From JBGAPI01 sp044221335 (GTDB lineage: Bacteria; Pseudomonadota; Gammaproteobacteria; Xanthomonadales; Ahniellaceae): a stretch of 64,000 bases of DNA. The position numbers were made by a program, and so were the translations under genes. This document shows positions 53,014-60,510 of this stretch, piece by piece (the first letter of the stretch is position 1; each line of letters begins with the position of its first letter). The DNA lies in assembly GCA_044221335.1 (NCBI GenBank), contig JBGAPI010000006.1:1-64000 (forward strand). The letters run 5' to 3'. The notes beneath the pieces are model-generated. The model saw only the letters and a program-made list of their open reading frames with translations, was not told the DNA's origin and made no database searches.

Positions 53014-54146
53014 AGGTGCTGATCCCCTGGCACGGCTTCATCACCTGGGCCGGTGGCGTCGATCTGATGCGGGTGATCGTCAGCGCCGTTCGGACCGTGG
53101 CCCGGGAGCACGGCGTCGAGCTTGCGTTCGCGCTGCCGCCGGCGACCGCCGACGCGAGCGCATCCGCGCTGGCGCTGCGCACGATGGCGCGCGAGGTGAT
53201 CGGCGACGAGCCCGCGGTCGACACCGGCGACGACGCCCGCGCCATCAACCGCGCCGCGGTGGAGTCGAACGCGCAGATCGTGTTCCCGACCATGCTGCCG
53301 ATCCGCACCAGCCACGTGAAGAAGGTCGGCTACTTCTACGACTTCCAGCACCGCGACCTGCCCGAGCACTTCACCGAAGCCGAGCGCGAGCGTCGCGACT
53401 GGGACTTCATCGACATGGCCGAGCGCTCCCACGCGGTGTTCTGCACCTCGCGATCGGTCGCGGCCAAGGCGACGCAGTATGTCGGCATCGAGCCCGAGCG
53501 GATGCTGGTGATGCCCTACACGCCGTGGCTGCAGCCGCAGTGGCTCGGGCTCGACGTTGCCGCGGCTCAGGCGACCTACGACACCGGGTCGCGCTACGTG
53601 CTGGTCTGCAACCACTTCTGGATCCACAAGGACCACGCGACGGCGATCCGCGCCTTCGCGGCGGTTACCGCCGACCCGCGCCATGCCGATCTCCGGCTGG
53701 TGATGACCGGCGACACCAGCGACTTTCGCGATCCCGCCCACTTCGGTCGCCTCGCGGCGCTGATCGACGAACTGGGCCTGCGCTCGCGCTGCCGGATCCT
53801 CGGAATGATCCCGAAGCCCGACCAGATCGCATTGCTGCGCGGAGCGGCGCTGCTCCTCCAGCCGACGCTGTACGAGGGGGGTCCGGGAGGTGGGTCGAGC
53901 TACGAGGCCGGCGGCCTCGGCGTGCCGGCGCTGCTGTCGGACATCCCGGTGAACCTCGAGGCGGCGATCGACACGGTGCGCTTCTTCCGCGCCGGCGATT
54001 CGACGCACTGCGCGGAACAGATGACGGCGATGCTGGCGATGTCGCAAGCGCGACCGAGCGATGCGGAGTTGATCGCACGGTCGGAGCGGCGACTCAGGGT
54101 AGCGGGCGAGGTTCTGGTCGGAAGGCTCTTCGAGCTTCTGGACTGA
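53010..54146 (+). CDS. GT4-family glycosyltransferase
   Basis: 378 residues from a GTG at 53010 with GGAGG upstream; it overlaps the acyltransferase stop by four bases. LVCNHFWIHKDHATAIRAFA begins the second Rossmann domain. LRLVMTGDTSDFRDPAHFGR and ILGMIPKPDQIALLRGAALL follow, and QPTLYEGGPGGGSSYEAGGL contains the EGGxxxxxxE-type donor site. The first domain has WHGFITWAGGVDLMRVIVSA. It should transfer the sugar made by the two upstream genes. No polymerase or flippase is present here, so the acceptor is unknown. Confidence 0.88.
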   Translation: MKVLIPWHGFITWAGGVDLMRVIVSAVRTVAREHGVELAFALPPATADASASALALRTMAREVIGDEPAVDTGDDARAINRAAVESNAQIVFPTMLPIRTSHVKKVGYFYDFQHRDLPEHFTEAERERRDWDFIDMAERSHAVFCTSRSVAAKATQYVGIEPERMLVMPYTPWLQPQWLGLDVAAAQATYDTGSRYVLVCNHFWIHKDHATAIRAFAAVTADPRHADLRLVMTGDTSDFRDPAHFGRLAALIDELGLRSRCRILGMIPKPDQIALLRGAALLLQPTLYEGGPGGGSSYEAGGLGVPALLSDIPVNLEAAIDTVRFFRAGDSTHCAEQMTAMLAMSQARPSDAELIARSERRLRVAGEVLVGRLFELLD

Positions 54147-54151
54147 GCTCT

Positions 54152-54232
54152 CGTGGGAGGGGCGAGAGCCCCGATGGCGGTGCTCCGAATTGAAGATGAG
54201 CGTCGGGGCCCGCGCCCCTCCCACGACGGCAT
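54152..54232. repeat. GGGGCGAGAGCCCC-type inverted repeat
   Basis: GTGGGAGGGGCGAGAGCCCC at the left and GGGGCCCGCGCCCCTCCCAC at the right are inverted copies around about 40 bases. It separates the convergent glycosyltransferase and oxidoreductase genes and belongs to the same family as the inner arms at 4466-4530. Confidence 0.65.
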
Positions 54233-55079
54233 TACGGCAGCACGACCACGTTGCCGCGCTTGTGCCGCTCCTCGACATAGGCATGCGCCTCGGCGATCCG
54301 TTCCAGCGGATAGCTGCGATCGACCACCGGCGTCAGCTCGCCGCGACCCGCGAGATCGACGAGTTCGGTCAAGGCCGACAGCGTCATCTTCGGCATCCCG
54401 CCATCGACCGAGATCGCCCGGCCGCCGGGCTTCAACGCACCCTCGCACGCGGTCTTCAACGCCGAGGTCCGGCGCTTGCCGACGGCATCGAAGACGAGGT
54501 CGAAACGCGCATCGCCCGGAGTGTCGGTCGTGGTGTAGTCGAGGGTCGCGACTGCACCGAGCGAGGTAACGAGTGCGTGGTTGTCGGGCCCGCAGACGGC
54601 GGTCACCCGCGCGCCGGCGTGGATCGCGATCTGCAGCGCCGAGCTGCCGATCGCGCCGGAGGCGCCGTACACCAGCACCTCCTGGCCGGCCGCGAGCCCG
54701 GCGTGGCGCAGGAAATGCAGCGCGATCATTCCGCCATAGGGCAGCGCCGCGGCGGCGGGAAAGTCGATGCCGGGCGGCAGGGCCACGATGAGGCCGGATT
54801 CGGCCACGCAGGCGAACTCGGCGTACGTGCCCATCCGGAGCGAGGTGAACGCGACCACGCGATCGCCGGCGCGGAACCGAGTCACCTTGGCCCCGACCGC
54901 ATCGTGCGCGGCACGATCGACGCGAACGGCACGGCACTGCGGATGTAGGTGTCGCTGACCGACACGGTGGTCGCGCGGACGCGCACCTGCACCTCGCGAG
55001 CGGCGGGCGCGGGGGTCGCGATCTCGCCGATCTCGAAGACGTCCGGCGGACCATAGCGGCGGCACAGCGCGGCTTTCAT
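54232..55079 (-). pseudogene. Broken quinone oxidoreductase (medium-chain dehydrogenase) gene
   Basis: The start (ATG at 55079) reads MKAALCRRYGPPDVFEIGEI and continues to VSVSDTYIRS, the normal opening of zinc-free MDR quinone oxidoreductases. The rest of the family, from AVGAKVTRFRAGDRVVAFT through VLVYGASGAIGSSALQIAIH to the end, lies in another frame. Between TYIRS and AVGAKV only about 12 residues remain where roughly 35 are expected, so about 70 bases including the conserved GxExxG strand seem lost near 54885-54950 and the frame is shifted. A sequencing error alone would not explain the missing length. It is probably non-functional. Confidence 0.75.
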
Positions 55080-55232
55080 GGGACGCGGCCTCGGCATTGG
55101 GTTGAGAACTATCCCATTCGGCGTCCGCGCGCACCCGGGCTACAGGTCACATCCCGACGATCGTCATGCGTCGATGCTCGTCGCGTGCGGCCTCGGCATC
55201 CGCAGCTGAAGCTCGCAATGAACACACCGCCG

Positions 55233-55841
55233 TCAGTAATCCAGGTTCGCGCCGAAATCGGGGCGTCGTCCTGCATTGACGTCGGACGACCAGACATCCA
55301 GTCGGCCTCGCTGCATCTCCCAGAATGAGCGGCACTCGTCGAAGTATCGCAGCACCACTTCGCGCTCGCCCTTGGCCAGCAGATCGTCCGCCAGCCGCAT
55401 GTTCGGCCCGAAGGAATTGAGCTGCGGCGATCCCGGAGTCTTGCCGGCCGACAGCAGGTGACGACGCGCGGCCTCGAGGTCGCCGATGCGGACCGCCTCG
55501 CGACCCAGCACGACGTGGCCGTCATGAATCGCGTTTCCGTAGTTCCAGTTCTTGGGAAAGCTCGGCGCGATCTCCAGAAGCTCGGTGGCCTCGCGTACGG
55601 CCCGTTCGGTCTGTCCGGCCTCAAAATTGAGCTTGGCGGCGGTACCCAGCGAATACGTCCGCCGCAGTGGATCGGTCGTGATCCGCAACTCTTCCTCGGC
55701 CTTCTGCAGCTGCTCGGCGTGGAAGCGTTCAATGTCGACGCCGCACCCTGAAAGCCCGAGTACCAGGACCACAGCAACCCCGACCTGCATCATGCGAGCG
55801 AACATCTCCGTCGATCCCGACTCAGCCGATCGCGTCATCAT
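55233..55841 (-). CDS. Lipoprotein with TPR-like helices, function unknown
   Basis: 202 residues if it starts at the ATG at 55841; ATGs at 55838 and 55805 and a GTG at 55871 are also in frame. The lipobox is VLGLSGC. The mature region is helical (AEQLQKAEEELRITTDPLRR, NFEAGQTERAVREATELLEI, LGREAVRIGDLEAARRHLLS), like two or three TPR units, and ends in RPDFGANLDY. It is lower in GC than its neighbours. No family is recognised. Confidence 0.65.
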   Translation of the reverse strand: MMTRSAESGSTEMFARMMQVGVAVVLVLGLSGCGVDIERFHAEQLQKAEEELRITTDPLRRTYSLGTAAKLNFEAGQTERAVREATELLEIAPSFPKNWNYGNAIHDGHVVLGREAVRIGDLEAARRHLLSAGKTPGSPQLNSFGPNMRLADDLLAKGEREVVLRYFDECRSFWEMQRGRLDVWSSDVNAGRRPDFGANLDY

Positions 55842-55971
55842 GTCCTGCTCGAGCTTCACCGTAGTCGCCACCGTCTAGAAGCTCTGCACGGAAGCTGGGC
55901 TTGGAACCTGATCGATCACGAGCGATGTGTGATCAGACATTCGCGGCTCCCGCCTCGCCAACAGCGCCCCA

Positions 55972-56065
55972 CCCGGATGAGGCGGCCGCGAGATCCCGCG
56001 CACGAACTCCCTCCCCGGAGTCGGCGCATCCCCAATCGTGAGATCTCGCGGCCGCCTGATCCGGG
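55972..56065. repeat. 94-base inverted-repeat element with 24-nt arms
   Basis: CCCGGATGAGGCGGCCGCGA plus GATC (55972-55995) pairs with its near-perfect complement at 56042-56065; one base of 24 differs. The 46-base centre is unique. It lies 15 bases beyond the stop of the minus-strand GT2 gene that ends the NRPS operon, so it could be that operon's terminator, though no T-run is seen. It could also be a small mobile palindrome. Other copies were not found in the window. Confidence 0.6.
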
Positions 56066-56080
56066 CGAAGCCGCGTACGG

Positions 56081-56830
56081 TCAGGCGGCTTCGTTCGCCG
56101 GTCGCGGTGCGGCGACGACCTCCGCCGCCTTCACCGGCGCCCCGCGCAGCACGCTGTACTTGAAGATGCACCAGAGCGCCCGGAAGCCGTCCCTCCAGCC
56201 GATCTTCTTTCCTTCCTCGTAGGTACGCCCGTAATAGGAGATGCCGACCTCGTAGATGCGCAGGTGCAGCTTGGCGAGCTTGGCGGTGATCTCGGGCTCG
56301 AAGCCGAAGCGGTTCTCCTCGATCGGGATCGCCTGGATGATCTCGCGACGGAAGGCCTTGTAGCAGGTCTCCATGTCGGTGAGATTGAGGTTGGTGAACA
56401 TGTTGGACAGCAGGGTCAGCACGCCGTTGCCGACCCGGTGCCAGAAGTACAGCACCCGGTGGCGCTCGCCGCCCATGAAGCGCGAGCCGAACACCACGTC
56501 GGCGTGGCCGGCGACGATCGGCTCGATCACCTTCGGGTATTCGTTCGGGTCGTACTCGAGGTCCGCGTCCTGGATGATCACGATGTCACCCGTCGCCGCC
56601 GCGATACCGGTGCGCAGCGCGGCACCCTTGCCCTGGTTCACCGCGTGGTAGCAGACCTTGTCGACCAGCGCGTGGATCTCGGAGTCGATCAGCGCCCGGG
56701 TGCCGTCCTTCGAGCAGTCGTCGACCAGGATGATCTCCTTGTCGGCATAGGGCGCGGCACGCACCGCGTCGATCAGTCCGCGCAGGGTGTGCAGTTCGTT
56801 GTAGCAGGGGACCACCACCGAAAGCTTCAC
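56081..56830 (-). CDS. GT2 glycosyltransferase, polyprenyl-phosphate sugar (DPM1-like) type
   Basis: 249 residues. The DPM1-like domain is clear: KLSVVVPCYNELHTLRGLID, EIILVDDCSKDGTRALID, NQGKGAALRTGIAAATGDIV, QDADLEYDPNEYPKVIEPI with the DAD metal site, and FGSRFMGGERHRVLYFWHRV. FGFEPEITAKLAKLHLRIYE and YYGRTYEEGKKIGWRDG close the fold. Members load a sugar on undecaprenyl phosphate. It starts 13 bases after the KMO-like gene and is the last gene of the NRPS operon, so a glycosylated product or lipid carrier step is possible. It may also be a general envelope gene riding on the transcript. Confidence 0.88.
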   Translation of the reverse strand: MKLSVVVPCYNELHTLRGLIDAVRAAPYADKEIILVDDCSKDGTRALIDSEIHALVDKVCYHAVNQGKGAALRTGIAAATGDIVIIQDADLEYDPNEYPKVIEPIVAGHADVVFGSRFMGGERHRVLYFWHRVGNGVLTLLSNMFTNLNLTDMETCYKAFRREIIQAIPIEENRFGFEPEITAKLAKLHLRIYEVGISYYGRTYEEGKKIGWRDGFRALWCIFKYSVLRGAPVKAAEVVAAPRPANEAA

Positions 56831-56843
56831 GGGAGACTCCAGT

Positions 56844-58178
56844 TCAATGCTTGAGAAAGGCCAGCCATGCGCCGGCGCCGACGGCCACGACCAGTCCCGC
56901 GGCTGCGGCGAGCGACAGGACGCGGTCCTGGCGCCGCGCGCGGGCGAGCGCGTCGCCGTAGGGCATGGTGGTGTGGGCGATCATCGTGTACAGCGGCAGC
57001 CAGGTCGCGGGCATCAGCGTGTTCAGCACGACGTCGAGGCGCTTCTTCGCCAGGAACCAGGGCGAGCGCACCTTCTCCTTCAGCTCGACGAAGTTCGCCT
57101 TCGACAGCTCGCACAGCGTGTCGGTGTGCGGCCGCCGCGCGTCCTCGTAGGCCTTGAACGCGGCCGCCCGGCTGGCGCGGTTCGCGGCCAGCGCGGCGAG
57201 CAGCGCCGAGCAGTCCTCGAAGGCGGAATTCATCCCCTGGCCGAAGAAGGGATAGACCGCATGGCAGGCGTCGCCGACCAGCACGAACCAGTCGTCATGG
57301 CGCCAGGGGGCGGTGCGGATGGTGGTCAGCGTGCCGACCGGATGGCGCAGCCACTCCTCGACCAGGCCCGGCAGCAGCGGCACCAGGTCGGGGAAGTACT
57401 TCGTGAACAGCGCGCGCACGTCGTCCGCCGTCTGCACGGTCGCGAAACTGCCCACGCCTTCGTGCGGCAGGAACAGCGTCAGCGTGTGCGAGCCGTCGCG
57501 GTTCGGGTGCGAGACGAACAGGCCGTGCTCGCGCGGCCACACGTGCAGGGCCTCGAGCTCGATCGCCGAGCCGCCGCCGGCCGGTGCGGCCAGGGTCAGC
57601 TCCTTGTAGCCCCACTCGAGGAATTCCTGGTGGAAGTCCGCACGCTCGCCGCGCTGCATCTCGGCGCGCGATCTCGAATACGCGCCGTCGGCGCCGACCA
57701 CCCAGGCGGGTCGCACCCGCACCTCGGCGTCGCCGTGCTCGAACACGAGCTCGCGCGATTCGCGCTCGATCCCGGTCAGGCGATGCTCGAAATGCAGCGT
57801 CACTTCGGGATGACGATCGGCGCGGTCGAGCAGGAGCCGCACCAGCTCGTTGCGGTCGATCGAGTGCAGGACCTCCCTGTCGTCCTTTCCGTAGGGCTGG
57901 TAGCGAGTGCTGCCATCCGGGGCGTGGATCACCCGGCCGCGCATCGCGACCGCGAGCCGCATCACCTCGTCGATCAGCCCGACCTCGGACAGAGCGAGGA
58001 TGCCGCGCTTCGACAGCCCGAGGTTGATCGAGCGGCCGTCCGCGGCACCGGTCGCGCGCGGGTCCGGACGGCGCTCGTAGACGTCGACGCCGTAGCCGCG
58101 CTGCGCGAGGCCCAGCGCCAGCAGAGCGCCCGCGAGGCCGCCGCCGACGATCGCGACGCGTTGGCTAGCCGCGCTCAT
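56844..58178 (-). CDS. kmo: Kynurenine 3-monooxygenase-like FAD enzyme
   Basis: 444 residues from the ATG at 58178, preceded by a strong AAGGAG. FAD-binding GGGLAGALLALGLAQRGYGV, the VVGADGAYSRSRAEMQ motif, and GDACHAVYPFFGQGMNSAFE with DC after it are very close to KMO. NLGLSKRGILALSEVGL is also a KMO block. A closing membrane helix (SLAAAAGLVVAVGAGAWLAF) matches the membrane tail of the enzyme. It hydroxylates L-kynurenine to 3-hydroxykynurenine with NADPH and O2. The start overlaps the DUF6875-like gene by 14 bases. No other kynurenine-pathway gene is in view, and the context points to secondary metabolism. Confidence 0.85.
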   Translation of the reverse strand: MSAASQRVAIVGGGLAGALLALGLAQRGYGVDVYERRPDPRATGAADGRSINLGLSKRGILALSEVGLIDEVMRLAVAMRGRVIHAPDGSTRYQPYGKDDREVLHSIDRNELVRLLLDRADRHPEVTLHFEHRLTGIERESRELVFEHGDAEVRVRPAWVVGADGAYSRSRAEMQRGERADFHQEFLEWGYKELTLAAPAGGGSAIELEALHVWPREHGLFVSHPNRDGSHTLTLFLPHEGVGSFATVQTADDVRALFTKYFPDLVPLLPGLVEEWLRHPVGTLTTIRTAPWRHDDWFVLVGDACHAVYPFFGQGMNSAFEDCSALLAALAANRASRAAAFKAYEDARRPHTDTLCELSKANFVELKEKVRSPWFLAKKRLDVVLNTLMPATWLPLYTMIAHTTMPYGDALARARRQDRVLSLAAAAGLVVAVGAGAWLAFLKH

Positions 58179-58965
58179 CGGCGCTCCTTTCCGGCAGTGC
58201 AAGCGTGCCGGCGGAACAGCGCCGCTCGATCTCGGCGTCGACCAGCGCGTCGATCGCCTGCTCGAAGTTGTTGTTCTTCATGCTGCCACCGCCGAGGCGG
58301 CGCAGGTAGGAGCGCACGAAGGCGGCGCGCAGGTCCGGCGAGTCGATGCTGCGCTTCAGGAACGGCAGGTCGGACTCGACCATGTAGCGGATCGCCAGCA
58401 TCGGGATCGGGCTGCGCAGCGGCCGGAACTCCGGGTTGCGCAGGCCCGGGCTCTCGTTCGCGGCGTGGAACTCGCCCAGCATCAGGCCGACGGCGACGAA
58501 CAGCGGCTTCAGCTCCGCCTGCACCCGATCGACCGTCGCGGCGCCGTTCGGGCCGAGGTTCGGGAACACCACCATGAACGCCTTGTTGATCGCGGCGTTG
58601 CCGGTCTTCGGCTCGATCTCGAGGAAGCGGTCGCGGTAGGCGTTGATGATCGCGGCGATCTTCTCCGGCGCCGGATCGCTCTCCGGGACCTCGGCCAGCC
58701 ACAGCGTGCCGAGGTTCAGCGCGGCCGGCGTGTAGGGGCACACCGGCCCCGGGCGACCGAGCTCGGGATGCGGACGCGCCAGGAACTCGCGAACCCAGGC
58801 GACGGTGCGGAACAGCGGCGAGTCCTTCGGCAGCTCGCGTTCGACGACCGGACCTGCGAGCAGGCGCGGCAGCGCCGGATCGTTCGCGGCATCGTCCACG
58901 GCGTTCGCGTGGAAGGGGCAGCCGCCGGCGAGGGCGGCGACCCGCTTGCGGTCGACGGCGCTCAT
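58165..58965 (-). CDS. DUF6875-like protein of the NRPS operon
   Basis: 266 residues from the ATG at 58965, which overlaps the mbtH stop by four bases (ATGA). GGCPFHANAVDDAANDPALP near the start and GPVCPYTPAALNLGTLWLAE are Cys-containing blocks. FMVVFPNLGPNGAATVDRVQ, KPLFVAVGLMLGEFHAANES and PLRSPIPMLAIRYMVESDLP follow. I recall this CPYT...LWLAEV...F...ML...H pattern from a family (DUF6875) placed in biosynthetic clusters; this is memory, not a search. No catalytic motif is proven. It is firmly part of the NRPS operon by overlaps at both ends. Confidence 0.7.
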   Translation of the reverse strand: MSAVDRKRVAALAGGCPFHANAVDDAANDPALPRLLAGPVVERELPKDSPLFRTVAWVREFLARPHPELGRPGPVCPYTPAALNLGTLWLAEVPESDPAPEKIAAIINAYRDRFLEIEPKTGNAAINKAFMVVFPNLGPNGAATVDRVQAELKPLFVAVGLMLGEFHAANESPGLRNPEFRPLRSPIPMLAIRYMVESDLPFLKRSIDSPDLRAAFVRSYLRRLGGGSMKNNNFEQAIDALVDAEIERRCSAGTLALPERSADERG

Positions 58966-59174
58966 CGGGCGACTCCCGGCGCGCCGCGCAGCGAGCGCGG
59001 CGCGAGGTCGGTCCAGCGCGTGCGGATCTCCGCGAGGCACTCGGGTCGGCTGCCTTCGCGGCCGGCCACGCGCCAGCCCGCCGGCAGCGCCTGCTCGGCC
59101 GGCCACAGCGAAAACTGGTCTTCGTGGTTCGCCACCACGCGCCAGGATCCCGTCTCGATGTCTTCGTCTTGCAT
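58962..59174 (-). CDS. mbtH: MbtH-family NRPS chaperone
   Basis: 70 residues from the ATG at 59174, with GAGGAGGG five bases upstream. The signature is complete: NHEDQFSLWPAEQALPAGWR, VAGREGSRPECLAEIRTRWT and DLAP. The three conserved Trp residues are present. MbtH proteins bind adenylation domains and are often needed for their activity. Its partner is the NRPS at 60507 onward in the same operon. It starts 13 bases after the exporter gene. Confidence 0.95.
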   Translation of the reverse strand: MQDEDIETGSWRVVANHEDQFSLWPAEQALPAGWRVAGREGSRPECLAEIRTRWTDLAPRSLRGAPGVAR

Positions 59175-59187
59175 CACGCCCTCCTCG

Positions 59188-60510
59188 TCAGACGGCCGCC
59201 GCGGTCAGCGGCGCCGCATCGGGCAATCGTTCCTCGATCTGTCTCAGCGCCGGCACCGTCCAGGCGGTCGCCGCGACACCCGTCATCAGTCCGCCGAGCA
59301 CGATGAACAGGAGGGCGATGCCTCTCCCGTCGCCGGTGCCGATCCACGGCCCGAGGCTGCCGGCCAGCGCGCCGCCGTTCGCCATCAGCGGCTCGAAGAC
59401 ATGCTCGATCAGCGGGCCGGCGAGGCAGAAGCCGATCGGCATCGCCGCCTCCGACAGCACCCGCTGGATCGCGAAGCAGCGCCCCTGCAGCTCGTTCGGC
59501 ACCTTGGCCTGCCACAACGTGTCGTTCGATGCGTTGATCACCGGCACGCACAGGAAGAACACGAAGCCCACGCCCGCGACCAGCGGCAGCGACGGCGCCG
59601 CGCCGTGCGCCGCGAGCGCGAGTCCGGCCAGCGCCGAGAATCCGAGCACGCCGACGATCCGTCGCGGCGGCCCGCCCCAGGTGCTCATCGCGATGCCGCC
59701 GGCCACCAGCCCCGCACCGCCGACGGCCATCTGCAGCCCGAGCCCCGTCGCATCGGTGAACGACAGCACCAGCGGGGTGATCGCGATGCTGGCGACGCCG
59801 AACAGGAAGTTGGTGAATCCGAAGACCGACAACAGCGCCAGCAACGGACGCCGCTCGCGGACGTAGCGCCAGCCGTCGGCCGCCTCGCGCCAGACGCTCG
59901 GCTCGGACGCGGCCGCCGGGTCGCGCAGCGGTCGCGGCACCCGGGCGAAGGCCAGGGTCAGCACGCCGACCAGGAAGGTCGCGGCGTCGATCAGCAGCAC
60001 GCCGCTCATCGACATCAGCGCGACCAGGGTGCCGGCCAGCAGCGGACCCAGCACCTGCGCCATCGCGAAGCCGGTCTGCACCATGCCGTTGACGCGGGCG
60101 AGCTGCTCGCGGTCGGCCAGCAGCGGCACGCTCGCCGCATACGCCGGCTGGTGGAAGGCGTTGGCCAGCGCCGACAGTGCCGCGACCGCGTAGATGTGCG
60201 ACAGCTGCAGGTGGCCGCTGGCCTCGAGCGCCGCCAGCGCGAGCATCGCGGTCGCCGAGATCGCATCGCAGGCCAGCATCACCTTGCGGCGGTCCCAGCG
60301 GTCGACCAGCGCACCGGCGATCGGCGCGATCGCGAGCGCCGGCAGCGCCATCGCGACGAAGATCAGAGCAAACCGGGTCGTCGATCCGGTCGTCTTCAGC
60401 ACCCAGATGCCGAGCGCGAACGAGGTCAGCCGCGAGCCGATCACCGAGATCATCTGCCCGGCCCAGATCAGCAGGAAGTCGCGCAGGCCGGCATTGCGTC
60501 CGGGACTCAT
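59188..60510 (-). CDS. MFS exporter of the NRPS operon
   Basis: 440 residues with about twelve membrane helices. The loop motif ALVDRWDRRKVMLACDAISA between helices 2 and 3 is that of MFS_3 (EntS-like) drug and siderophore exporters. NASNDTLWQAKVPNELQGRC and FAIQRVLSEAAMPIGFCLAG are also typical of this group. It overlaps the NRPS stop by four bases and probably exports the product or gives self-resistance. Confidence 0.9.
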   Translation of the reverse strand: MSPGRNAGLRDFLLIWAGQMISVIGSRLTSFALGIWVLKTTGSTTRFALIFVAMALPALAIAPIAGALVDRWDRRKVMLACDAISATAMLALAALEASGHLQLSHIYAVAALSALANAFHQPAYAASVPLLADREQLARVNGMVQTGFAMAQVLGPLLAGTLVALMSMSGVLLIDAATFLVGVLTLAFARVPRPLRDPAAASEPSVWREAADGWRYVRERRPLLALLSVFGFTNFLFGVASIAITPLVLSFTDATGLGLQMAVGGAGLVAGGIAMSTWGGPPRRIVGVLGFSALAGLALAAHGAAPSLPLVAGVGFVFFLCVPVINASNDTLWQAKVPNELQGRCFAIQRVLSEAAMPIGFCLAGPLIEHVFEPLMANGGALAGSLGPWIGTGDGRGIALLFIVLGGLMTGVAATAWTVPALRQIEERLPDAAPLTAAAV

